Shown here: piece after piece, positions 54,501 to 60,601 of the stretch
Numbering within the stretch: the first letter of the stretch is position 1
How the letters are laid out: each line of letters opens with the position of its first letter
NCBI RefSeq assembly: GCF_003610695.1
Contig: NZ_RAQH01000010.1
Span: forward strand, 1 to 64,000
Length of the DNA stretch: 64,000 bases
From: Epilithonimonas arachidiradicis
GTDB taxonomy: Bacteria > Bacteroidota > Bacteroidia > Flavobacteriales > Weeksellaceae
Reading direction: 5' to 3'
Notes under the pieces: model-generated
Seen by the model: only the letters and a program-made list of their open reading frames with translations
Told to the model about the DNA's origin: nothing
The model's database searches: none
Translations under genes and position numbers: made by a program

Positions 54501-54518
54501 GGATTTTAGGATTTTCAT
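48561..54518 (-). CDS. alpha-2-macroglobulin-like protein with a TSP3-type calcium-repeat insert
   Basis: A 1985-residue exported protein (signal peptide to ~21). MG2-type repeats are visible at ~545-640 (IFLDRKIYRPGQIVYFKAIATG; LTTNAFGSVNGSFTLPKNKLNG; FQVEEYKRPKFEV) and ~660-800. The A2M core lies at about 1200-1290 (NLNETAFFYPNLLTDKDG...). It is followed by an alpha-toroid helical domain with WYQGYPSSYYTSLYILKNL and a C-terminal receptor-like domain. No CxEQ thioester site was found, so it should trap or stiffen without covalent attachment. A DIDGDGIANSDDACP stretch (~1121-1140), a TSP3/OmpA-linker calcium motif, is inserted before the A2M core. No PBP1c gene is adjacent, unlike the classical yfhM pair. 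Confidence 0.88.
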   Translation of the reverse strand: MKILKSLLVFLLIFATMNFSAQNYYDQQWKKIEDNYKKGTYKSNLPIILEIQNQALKDNNAIQIIKSLKAEFSITKQTRDNTKNDENSKFFSKLQNTESKLKGDERQLFHLLTLEFIKDYYQNNSWKINQKTNIDNADLSQIETWSKLDFKNYLLKNYSDLEKENAALKKIQMQKYSEIFDASDNLEYFPTLSDWYNYNYIEFLRNQNLFTPNELKVNSTKINSIFDSETASLSGNAQLYFKHQKINYNCELNNCKDKFAQLEKLVKDESVKGDYKVLIIDDMIELLQQKQDYKLALIWINDAKKMFPKSKFLNNIKNKENQIKNPQLNIFYENETQSNKPIHIVAEGKNVKNFSLNIYKADDNAGFLNYVFDSYQNPFAKVKKTLIRKDQFSLPESSDFKTHKTSLELKALPAGIYLAEYVVENSVQRNFYFIVSDSKIIYSKKDDSNPKANILKLVNNENGKVFANETLEVAEYVRGKQIVKHSVKTDASGNFQIPNSDNKEYYRNFLIKNGNNYSLINVYGYNDYNNRSKSENQESAQIFLDRKIYRPGQIVYFKAIATGINGETQKVKTLEKVPLNITLHDANGEELQTLKLTTNAFGSVNGSFTLPKNKLNGSFNIEVNNDDDKSGFHINGYTDFQVEEYKRPKFEVIFDPIKDEYKYGQTIELKGKAMMFSGVPLSNSTVNYEIKKQNIRWRYFWWYPRGNDNENSILGDVKTNEKGEFTIKVELKKDETLDGIQIDNYAINASVTDINGETQSANTNVKVASVSHYITANEIGNIFSDDAVKLTVDTKNYNDQVLPKSYNVKLEKLEEPKQIFRENFASVVQDLPQLSKNEFVQKFSHDRFDKNDDVKNWKSEKQLINRTENPSTDNKQPTTKLDLGKLNAGTYKLQLYNIEGKDTIKTEQFFKVWDKKSLGQNQNPFLEVIKPTQDFKRGEKAKVFVYSAIPDALVQIFIQNGKGETVTETKSFKNGILEYETVMPKDESISRVNLQFQLVAFNDVKTESVDLKIADSKDDLKIETVTFRDKLQPEQKEKWTIKISGADKEKINAEVLANMYDKSLDQFASNSWSWQRFYSPFYQSSYELRNGLEQQYYNGKTNYLNTNNVRIPQFNWFNGAILFGSDIDGDGIANSDDACPTVPGTAEYKGCPKPKAMYASEVEMSVSAPAMKLQGRAAGVKIDDLATTQDMKGIITSKDKDLDKIPVRQNLNETAFFYPNLLTDKDGNVSFEFTSPEALTQWKLMFLAHTKDARSAILEKSVVTQKEFSITPNYPRFLREGDELNLQSKLSSLVNQKLNGVAQLQILDAFTNEDISEKFGISQLTAVPGYNKEQSFSLAENGNTSTTWKLKIPNNVSSIIIKIVAKAGSFSDGEQKAIAVLPNRMLVIDALPIFVKEGQTKSFTLENLKNSDSKTLTNVSNTLELTTNPIWEIMFALPSLKNDTNNSADVIFNKWFADVLASEIFKANPKLKTVFDEYQSKGLLTSNLEKNQELKQLLLDETPWVLESKNETEQMQKLARLFDANTMRNSINDDWSELVKLQNPDGGFSWYQGYPSSYYTSLYILKNLGRINEWLKGNLSDYQNSEQKEMVKKLVSYVDNEVNKYWKTDKDNVWNNFVLDYLDTRHYWEKEYALKAKGATLKSSVISKAKTAKITDFTFFGLHRSALLFNNYGLKEVSKKLMTYLKETSTETETQGVYWKQNLNDWGWYSSKTVNHAGALEAFQKLTPTDETLIEEMKIWLITQKEVNSWGNSRGTAEVIFTILNSGKSWTSVESDKAEINWGAKDLYPVPQTSATGYFKTSVNSDKLDKNLATVSIKKESAGIVKGGLFWQYYEDLDKIKSSESYISISKELYKKVKTENGEQLVKINENSPIKVGDKVTVRMILNTDRNMEFIHLKDMRASGFEPLDVISGYQWKNNLGYYQSTKDASTNFYIEYMPKGKYVFEYDYVANASGKFSNGITTLQNYYAPQMNAHTQGTKVEIKE

Positions 54519-54674
54519 AAGTGACTTTTATTTTTTAATCAGTGAACCGAATCACGTTATAAAGATGCATTGTTTTATCGTAAGGTTGGAAAGAAAAAAA
54601 TATTTTTTTGAAAAATTTAAAGCTTATTGACTTTCTATTTATTTAGAACATTTTTTCCGACATTTGTTAAATCA

Positions 54675-55445
54675 ATGTCGTTTCTAAATTTAGCAAAAAA
54701 ATATGTCATCGACAGTCAGATTTATGTTTCATTAATGGGAACTTTTCTGGCTGCCTATTTTATGCTGGAACAAAACATATTTCGCTGGCCAAGTTTGCTT
54801 TTGATTTTCATTACCTACTTCAGCGGTTATCTTTACACCAAGTATCAGTACGATAAAAAGAAATTCATCAAAATTCTGATTTTTAATTCGATTTGTGGGA
54901 TTTTAAGTTTTTGTTTGATTGTTTTTAATCATAACGAAATCAGACTGTTGAAATGGGCTGTGATTGTCATCATTGGTTTGCTTTACAATTCTTTTTTTCT
55001 CGATAAATTCATTAGGAAAATTCCGTTGCTCAAGATTTTTTACGTTGGCTTGACCTGGGCTTTGATTAACTCCTGGCTCATTCTTCCGGAATTTAATTGG
55101 GGGATTTTTCTCATTACTTGGTTGTTCATTTCGGCTTTGGTTTTGCCTTTTGATATCCGAGATATGAACAGTGACGACGTTGTGACTTTTCCGATTCTGA
55201 TTGGTGTCCAGAGGACTAAATTTCTGGCCTATTTATTAGTTTTTATTTCAGGTCTATTGAGTGTTTTCTATCTGGATTTAGTTTTTGCGTTGTGTTTTTT
55301 CCTGACTACAATTATCACATTTTTATTAATTTATTTTTCTGAAAATAATAATCGGGAAGCTTATTTTAGTTTTTTGGTAGAAAGCTGTAGTGGACTTCCT
55401 TTGTTATATCTTTTGGCTTACAAATTGATATTGCAGTTTTGTTAA
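54675..55445 (+). CDS. UbiA-like membrane prenyltransferase-family protein
   Basis: From ATG 54675 the protein has 256 residues; a 16-residue extension to TTG 54627 is doubtful. Seven to eight hydrophobic spans and the second Asp motif LPFDIRDMNSDD followed by TFPILIGVQRTKFL fit the UbiA superfamily. The usual first motif NDxxDxxxD is not visible (that loop reads YTKYQYDKKK), so prenyl-diphosphate chemistry is uncertain. It lies 9 bases upstream of the POTRA/barrel gene and may be co-transcribed. Divergent from the macroglobulin gene. Confidence 0.7.
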   Translation: MSFLNLAKKYVIDSQIYVSLMGTFLAAYFMLEQNIFRWPSLLLIFITYFSGYLYTKYQYDKKKFIKILIFNSICGILSFCLIVFNHNEIRLLKWAVIVIIGLLYNSFFLDKFIRKIPLLKIFYVGLTWALINSWLILPEFNWGIFLITWLFISALVLPFDIRDMNSDDVVTFPILIGVQRTKFLAYLLVFISGLLSVFYLDLVFALCFFLTTIITFLLIYFSENNNREAYFSFLVESCSGLPLLYLLAYKLILQFC

Positions 55446-55454
55446 AATATCCGA

Positions 55455-57254
55455 ATGTTCAATAATAAATCTATTCTCCTGATCATCGTCTTTTTAAGTT
55501 TGTTTTCCGTTGCTAAGGCGCAGGAGAAAAAAGATTCGATTTATTACAAAATTGAAGAATTCTCGGACAGGAGAAAATTTACAAAATTCATTCATCGCTT
55601 TATATTTCGTCGGGAAGCTGATTCGGCTTCTGTTAAATCGAGAACAGAAAAGCAATCTCAGGAATCTTATGACGGAAAATTTATCCGAAATGTAAAAATT
55701 GAAACCATTGACCCGTTTGGTTATAATACAAAGGAGAAAAAAGAAAAGTCAAAATGGTATGATTGGTTTACGAATCATCTCCATTCCAACACCCGGATTT
55801 CTGTGGTCAATAATTATCTGCTTTTCAAAAAAGGTGAAGAATATAATGCTCAGAAATTATATGAATCTGAACGTCTGCTTCGCCAGATGGATTTTGTTAA
55901 CCGTGTCAATATTGCCGTTGAAAACAGCTCCAGCGATTCTATTGATGTGGTAGTGAAGGTTTTGGATTCCTGGAGCCTGAAACCAAGATTCAGCTATTCC
56001 GGAAGCAAGATAGGATTGGGTTTCACCGAAGAAAACCTGCTTGGACTCGGTCACGAAGTTGATTTTCTTTACCGTAATGATTCTAAGGAAAAACAGGATT
56101 ATTTATACGGAAGTTATCTGGCGAATAATCTCTTCGGAAGTTATATCAATGCGCAGATTTTGGGAGAGCGTGATTTTTTTAAAAATGAGCGAATCAATCT
56201 GAGTGCAAGACGTGATTTTTTCTCACCGCTTACGCAATGGGCTGGTGGTTTCACTTTCGAATATTTTATGCGAAACGTTTTGTTGCCTTTGGAAGATGTT
56301 CAAACATTTCCTGAAGTTCAAATCAAGGTTTATAGCCAGGATTTGTGGGGTGGTTATCAGATTCCGGTTTCAAAAAATAATGAAGAGCGGGTTTCCAGCA
56401 ATATCGCTTTAATAGGGCGATTCACAAATTATCAGTACAAAGACAGTCCCGGGATTGACCAGTTTCAATATTTCCGTTCCTACAATAGTTTCTTGGCTTC
56501 GGCAGGATTTATCCAGAGAAAATTTTCGGTGGAGAAGCAGGTTTTCCAATATGATTTGCCTGAGGATATTCCATACGGAAATGCTTTCAATGTCACTGCA
56601 GGATTGCTTTCCAGAAGCAAGGAAGTAGTTCCTTACGCCGGGCTTTCCGCTGCTTACGGGGATTTTACGAAAATAGGATACTTCAATATCAAAGCACAGT
56701 TTGGAAGATTTTTTAACGAAGAAAAAATCAACCGTGATGCTTTTCGGCTAGACGGAACTTATTTTACCAACGTGATGGATTGGAAGTTTGCCAAGGTTCG
56801 TCATTTCTTTTCTCCAACATTAGCTTTAGGAAATCCTCAAAATAATTATTCTTACAAAGACCGAATCAACCTTTCTGCAAGAGACGAGTTTCCGGTTTAC
56901 GATTACGATTACATAGGAACAAAAAAATTGGTTTTAAGATATCAATTGCAGTTTTTCATCAACAAAACCTGGAAAAATTTTCATTTCAGCCCATATTTGA
57001 CAACGGCTGTTGGCTGGCTGGGAATGTCTGATGAAAAATTGCTAAAAACCAATGTCAACACAAAAGTTGGAATCGGGGTTCTGATCAACAATCCTTATCT
57101 GGTTTTCAACAGGATTCAGGTTTCTTTTATGTATTATCCGAAGGTGCCGTTTGACAACAGTTCTGTTTTTGACTTCAACAGCTACAGAAACAATATGATG
57201 CCGATGAATACTTTTGCGGCGGACATTCCGCATTTTGTGAACTTCGGAAATTGA
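55455..57254 (+). CDS. outer-membrane protein with POTRA-like N-terminus and beta-barrel (Omp85-like)
   Basis: A 599-residue exported protein (LFSVAKAQ signal). After a charged segment comes FIRNVKIETIDPFGYNTK...NNYLLFKKGEEYNAQKLYESERLLRQMDFVNRVNIAVENSSSDSIDVVVKVLD, which fits the end of one POTRA domain with its hallmark hydrophobic strand. The remainder, ~195-599, is barrel-like with GIGVLINNPYLVFNRIQVSFMYYP at the end. Similar to BamA/TamA-family single-POTRA relatives of Bacteroidota. Its client is unknown. Confidence 0.8.
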   Translation: MFNNKSILLIIVFLSLFSVAKAQEKKDSIYYKIEEFSDRRKFTKFIHRFIFRREADSASVKSRTEKQSQESYDGKFIRNVKIETIDPFGYNTKEKKEKSKWYDWFTNHLHSNTRISVVNNYLLFKKGEEYNAQKLYESERLLRQMDFVNRVNIAVENSSSDSIDVVVKVLDSWSLKPRFSYSGSKIGLGFTEENLLGLGHEVDFLYRNDSKEKQDYLYGSYLANNLFGSYINAQILGERDFFKNERINLSARRDFFSPLTQWAGGFTFEYFMRNVLLPLEDVQTFPEVQIKVYSQDLWGGYQIPVSKNNEERVSSNIALIGRFTNYQYKDSPGIDQFQYFRSYNSFLASAGFIQRKFSVEKQVFQYDLPEDIPYGNAFNVTAGLLSRSKEVVPYAGLSAAYGDFTKIGYFNIKAQFGRFFNEEKINRDAFRLDGTYFTNVMDWKFAKVRHFFSPTLALGNPQNNYSYKDRINLSARDEFPVYDYDYIGTKKLVLRYQLQFFINKTWKNFHFSPYLTTAVGWLGMSDEKLLKTNVNTKVGIGVLINNPYLVFNRIQVSFMYYPKVPFDNSSVFDFNSYRNNMMPMNTFAADIPHFVNFGN

Positions 57255-57297
57255 TTTTCTTGCTGAGAAGTTTTATCTTTACATAAATTTTTGAGTG

Positions 57298-57537
57298 ATG
57301 GAAAATATTGAAGTATTAAGAAGCAAACTGGTAGAAAGAATCTTTTCTACTACGAATGTCAATTTCTTACAAGCCGTTGAAAATCTTTTTTTGTCTGTTC
57401 AGCCTGAAGAAGATGCAAAATATATTTTGTCCAAAAGTCAGAAAGAAATGATTCTAGTTGCGGAAGAGGATATTAAATATGGACGAACTATTTCCGACGA
57501 GGAGTTAAGAAAATTGGATGAAGAATGGATGAAGTAA
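57298..57537 (+). CDS. antitoxin of a ParE/RelE-type module
   Basis: From ATG 57298 (a GTG one codon earlier) it has 79 residues. Acidic and helical, with MILVAEEDIKYGRTISDEELRKLDEEWMK at the C-terminus, which is the usual toxin-wrapping segment of this antitoxin type. There is no clear DNA-binding domain, so autoregulation is uncertain. It overlaps the toxin gene by 13 bases, the classic coupling of such modules. Confidence 0.75.
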   Translation: MENIEVLRSKLVERIFSTTNVNFLQAVENLFLSVQPEEDAKYILSKSQKEMILVAEEDIKYGRTISDEELRKLDEEWMK

Positions 57538-57833
57538 AGGTCATTTGGACAACGCTTGCAAGAAAACAGAGAAACGCCATTTTCGATTACTGGAATAATA
57601 GAAATAAAAGTAATCGTTATTCTATAAAACTAAACCTTACTATTTATCAAAAAATTGATTTATTAAAGTCTAATCCTTTAAGTGGTATTGAAACCAATTT
57701 CGAACCATATCGAATTTTGCATTTTGAAAATTACGGATTGGTCTATAGATTAGAAAAAGATTTACTCTACATTATTTCTGTGTGGGATAATCGTCAAAAT
57801 CCGAGTAAACTGAAAAAACTTTTGGGATTATGA
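57525..57833 (+). CDS. ParE/RelE-family toxin
   Basis: A 102-residue protein with the RelE/ParE fold: VIWTTLARKQRNAIFDYWNNRN, LLKSNPLSGIETNFEPYRILHFENYGLVYRLEKDLLYIISVWDNRQNP. The C-terminal strand VWDNRQNP is typical for ParE-type members. Toxins of this fold either poison DNA gyrase or cleave mRNA on the ribosome; I cannot tell which. Its TGA overlaps the recF ATG by 4 bases (ATGA), unusual for a toxin and a core replication gene. Confidence 0.85.
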   Translation: MDEVKVIWTTLARKQRNAIFDYWNNRNKSNRYSIKLNLTIYQKIDLLKSNPLSGIETNFEPYRILHFENYGLVYRLEKDLLYIISVWDNRQNPSKLKKLLGL

Positions 57834-58912
57834 TTATCAACAAACTTTCACTCATCAATTTCAAAAGCCACTCGGAACAATCATTCGAATTTTCGCCTCA
57901 AATCAATTGTTTTGTAGGAAATAATGGAGTAGGGAAGACTAATGTTCTGGATGCCCTTCATTATCTTTCTGTCGGTAAAAGTTTTTTGGGAAATTCTGAC
58001 CTCAACAATGTGAAATCTAATGAAGATTTTTTTGTTATTGAATCCGAAATCCAGAATGATGAGAAAGAAGATATCATCAAAATTCTTCAGCCAAAAGAGT
58101 CTAAAAAAGTCATTAAAAAGAATGATAAAAGCTACGACAGATTAGCTGACCACATTGGTTATTTGCCAAGTGTGATGATTTCGCCTTACGATTCCAATTT
58201 GATTTCCGATTCGGGAGAAAGTCGTAGAAAGTTTTTGGATGCGATGATTTCTCAGACCGATTCTTCTTATCTTTTTGATTTGATTCAGTATCAGAAAACC
58301 GTTCAGCAGAGAAATGCTTTGTTGAAATATTTTGCGAAGAACAGGACGTTTGACAAAGATTCTCTGGTGATTTATGATGACCCGATTTCAAGCTTCGGAA
58401 CAAGGATTTTCGAGAAGAGAAAAGAATTTATTGAAAAACTGAATCCAATTGTTCAGCATTTTTACGAAATCATTTCAGGCGGAAAAGAACTCGTAAATGT
58501 TATTTATGAATCTCATCTTTTGAATGACGATTTTCACAATCTCTTATCTCAAACTATCGATAAAGACAGAGCTTTGACCTATACTTCCAAAGGAACTCAT
58601 AAAGATGATTTGTTATTTGAAATGAATGGTAATTCAATCAAAAAAATAGGTTCACAAGGTCAGCAGAAATCATTTTTAATTTCATTAAAATTAGCTCAAA
58701 TCAACAGAATCAAAGAACTGACCGGAAAGTCTCCAATCCTTCTTCTGGACGATATTTTTGACAAGCTAGATGATACCAGAGTTTCTCAATTAATCGAATT
58801 AGTTAACAAAGAAAGTTTCGGTCAAATTTTCATTACTGATACGCACAAAGAACGAACAGAAAACGTTGTAAAACGCATTAACGAAGAAAGTAGAATTTTT
58901 GAAATATCATAA
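57830..58912 (+). CDS. recF: DNA replication and repair protein RecF
   Basis: A 360-residue SMC-like ATPase. Walker A GNNGVGKT (30-37), KSFLGNSDLNNV, signature GSQGQQKSFLISLKLAQ, and Walker B ILLLDDIFDKLDDTR. It loads RecA at gaps together with RecO and RecR. The start overlaps the toxin stop in an ATGA junction, so translation may be coupled to the toxin-antitoxin operon. dnaA, dnaN and gyrB, its usual partners, are not nearby. Confidence 0.96.
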   Translation: MIINKLSLINFKSHSEQSFEFSPQINCFVGNNGVGKTNVLDALHYLSVGKSFLGNSDLNNVKSNEDFFVIESEIQNDEKEDIIKILQPKESKKVIKKNDKSYDRLADHIGYLPSVMISPYDSNLISDSGESRRKFLDAMISQTDSSYLFDLIQYQKTVQQRNALLKYFAKNRTFDKDSLVIYDDPISSFGTRIFEKRKEFIEKLNPIVQHFYEIISGGKELVNVIYESHLLNDDFHNLLSQTIDKDRALTYTSKGTHKDDLLFEMNGNSIKKIGSQGQQKSFLISLKLAQINRIKELTGKSPILLLDDIFDKLDDTRVSQLIELVNKESFGQIFITDTHKERTENVVKRINEESRIFEIS

Positions 58913-58943
58913 AAGCCCATTCAGGATTCTGAATGGGTTTTTC
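58912..58943 (+). terminator. terminator after recF
   Basis: AAAGCCCATTCAG / CTGAATGGGTTTT with a GATT loop and T tract. Confidence 0.85.
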
Positions 58944-58983
58944 CATTTTTTATATTGTTGAAAAGAAATACAAAGCCTGAACC

Positions 58984-59092
58984 TAGCCCTGATGGGAACG
59001 GCATCCTTTTTTGTTATTGCGATTGTTGAAAAGTTCAACAGATTGCTTCACGTTGTTCGCAATGACAAAAAAGATATAGTGGACAGCAGGTT
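58984..59092 (+). repeat. dispersed intergenic repeat family 1, copy D, carrying a nested inverted repeat
   Basis: Plus orientation: TAGCCCTGATGGGAACGG, CATCCTTTTTTG, loop, CAAAAAAGATATAGTGGACAGCAGG. The loop (59013-59066) is itself an inverted repeat: GTTATTGCGA at one end and TCGCAATGAC at the other, with an inner TGTTGAA/TTCAACA stem and AGATTGCTTCA. This inner unit belongs to the GTCATTGCGA class of small palindromic repeats, so one repeat sits within another. Confidence 0.8.
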
Positions 59093-59133
59093 GAAATGTT
59101 CTACCGAAGCCACCAGCTTGTTGCTCCTAAAAG

Positions 59134-59613
59134 TTACAAAAAGCTTCCGTCAAATGAGAATGGCAACAAGTCTCGGATAGATTTTGTTTTGATGATTTCT
59201 CCGTTGGGTGCGGCAAAATAGATTTCGATTTTTTCTTTTTGCTTAGCCTCATATTCCAGGATAGATTGTCTGCAGCCGCCACAAGGTGGAATTGGAACTG
59301 AACTCAAAGCATCTTCTGGTCCGCCAATCACAAATATTTTTTTGATTTTCACATCTGGATAATTTGCCGAAGTCCAAAAAATAGTCGTTCTCTCAGCACA
59401 CAAACCGGAAGGATATGCGGCGTTTTCCTGGTTACTTCCTGTGATTATTTCGCCATTTTCTAGTAGAAGCGCACAACCAACAAAAAAATGGGAGTAGGGC
59501 GCATAAGCTTGTTCTCGGATGGTTTTAGCTTTATCAAAAAGTGTTTTTTCTATATCGTTGAGTTCATCGTAACTCGGGATAACTTCAAAGTTGATTTTTA
59601 TCTCTTTTTCCAT
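59134..59613 (-). CDS. cdd: cytidine deaminase
   Basis: A 159-residue zinc deaminase: C72-A-E74 (SGLCAERTTI) and C111-GG-C114 (IPPCGGCRQ). Also AYAPYSHFFVGCALLLENGEI and SNQENAAYPSG. It converts cytidine and deoxycytidine to uridine and deoxyuridine for pyrimidine salvage. Length fits the tetrameric type. It runs divergently from the DUF922 gene. Confidence 0.96.
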   Translation of the reverse strand: MEKEIKINFEVIPSYDELNDIEKTLFDKAKTIREQAYAPYSHFFVGCALLLENGEIITGSNQENAAYPSGLCAERTTIFWTSANYPDVKIKKIFVIGGPEDALSSVPIPPCGGCRQSILEYEAKQKEKIEIYFAAPNGEIIKTKSIRDLLPFSFDGSFL

Positions 59614-59691
59614 TTTTTAAAATGAGGGAGGTAAAAATACATTTTTTGTGGAAATAAATTAACATTAATTGAAAAAAAACATCTAAGAGAT

Positions 59692-60219
59692 ATGTTACGA
59701 CCATTTTTAGCACTTATTTTTCTGTTTATCATTGGATTGACCAAGGCTCAAGACAAGATTTTTTGGAATGAAAGCCGGAAGTTGGTTTGGGAAGATTTCC
59801 AATCGAAAACGCAACCGAATACTTCCAAAGCCGCCGCAACAACCTTTTGCGGAATTTCCTATTTGTTGAACAGTCCAACCAAAAAATTCACTTCCAAAGA
59901 AGTTAAGATTGAATCCTTTTTTGTGCCTTCAAAATCCTGGGCACATAATGACCACAAAACTGATTTGGTTCTGATGCACGAGCAAAGTCATTTTGATATT
60001 GCTGAATTGTTTGCGAGAAGATTTAGAAAATTAATCAGCAACAAAACGATAGATGCTAAAACGCTTCAAAAGTTTTACACTAATATTTATGATGATTACA
60101 AGGATTATCAGCAGGATTATGAAACGGTAACTAATCACGGAAGAATTCGTGATAAACAATTGGAATATACTGAGGAAATCAATCAGGAAATAGAAAAATT
60201 GTCAGACTTTAAAACCTGA
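59692..60219 (+). CDS. DUF922 family secreted zinc-protease-like protein
   Basis: A 175-residue exported protein (signal LTKAQ). HEQSH at 96-100 gives an HExxH zinc motif in VLMHEQSHFDIAELF, with the preceding W-AHNDHKTD. Small DUF922 proteins of this sort are thought to be metalloproteases; activity is not shown. The C-terminal helical part is ~55 residues. Its last 11 bases overlap the convergent arfB gene. Confidence 0.8.
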   Translation: MLRPFLALIFLFIIGLTKAQDKIFWNESRKLVWEDFQSKTQPNTSKAAATTFCGISYLLNSPTKKFTSKEVKIESFFVPSKSWAHNDHKTDLVLMHEQSHFDIAELFARRFRKLISNKTIDAKTLQKFYTNIYDDYKDYQQDYETVTNHGRIRDKQLEYTEEINQEIEKLSDFKT

Positions 60220-60601
60220 ATTTCCGGTTTTCCTTCTTCTCAGACAATTTCTTTTTGTTGTCGATACGTTTCTGTATTTGACCTTTCGAAGGTTTTGTAG
60301 CAACACGTTTTTTTGGAACAAAAAGTGATTTTTCAACCAGTTCTAACATTTTATCGGTCACAATTTTTTTATTCTGAAGTTGTGTTCTGCTCTCAGATGA
60401 GGTCATTTGCAACAAACCTTCAGAATTGATTCTGTTTTTCAATTTTTCCGAGATTCTCAACTTTTCATCAAAAGAAAAAAACTGACTTTCCATCACGTTC
60501 CAAATTCCCGTAACAGCCGTTTCCACCTTGTTCACGTTTTGTCCGCCAGCTCCGGAAGAGCGGGAAGTTTTGTAACTGATTTCGGTAGAAAAATCTTTCA
60601 T
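60209..60601 (-). CDS. arfB: alternative ribosome-rescue factor, peptidyl-tRNA hydrolase ArfB
   Basis: A 130-residue protein with the GGQ loop in SSGAGGQNVNKVETAV (G19-G20-Q21) and a basic tail (KPSKGQIQKRIDNKKKLSEKKENRKFRF) that plugs the mRNA channel of stalled ribosomes. It releases nascent chains from ribosomes with no stop codon. Length fits the family. Its stop overlaps the DUF922 gene tail to tail, and its start overlaps the menE-like stop by a base. Confidence 0.95.
   Translation of the reverse strand: MKDFSTEISYKTSRSSGAGGQNVNKVETAVTGIWNVMESQFFSFDEKLRISEKLKNRINSEGLLQMTSSESRTQLQNKKIVTDKMLELVEKSLFVPKKRVATKPSKGQIQKRIDNKKKLSEKKENRKFRF

Noticed and set aside
48561-54518. Thioester of the macroglobulin (CxEQ)
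   Set aside because: No such motif could be found when reading the toroid region; it was therefore not annotated.
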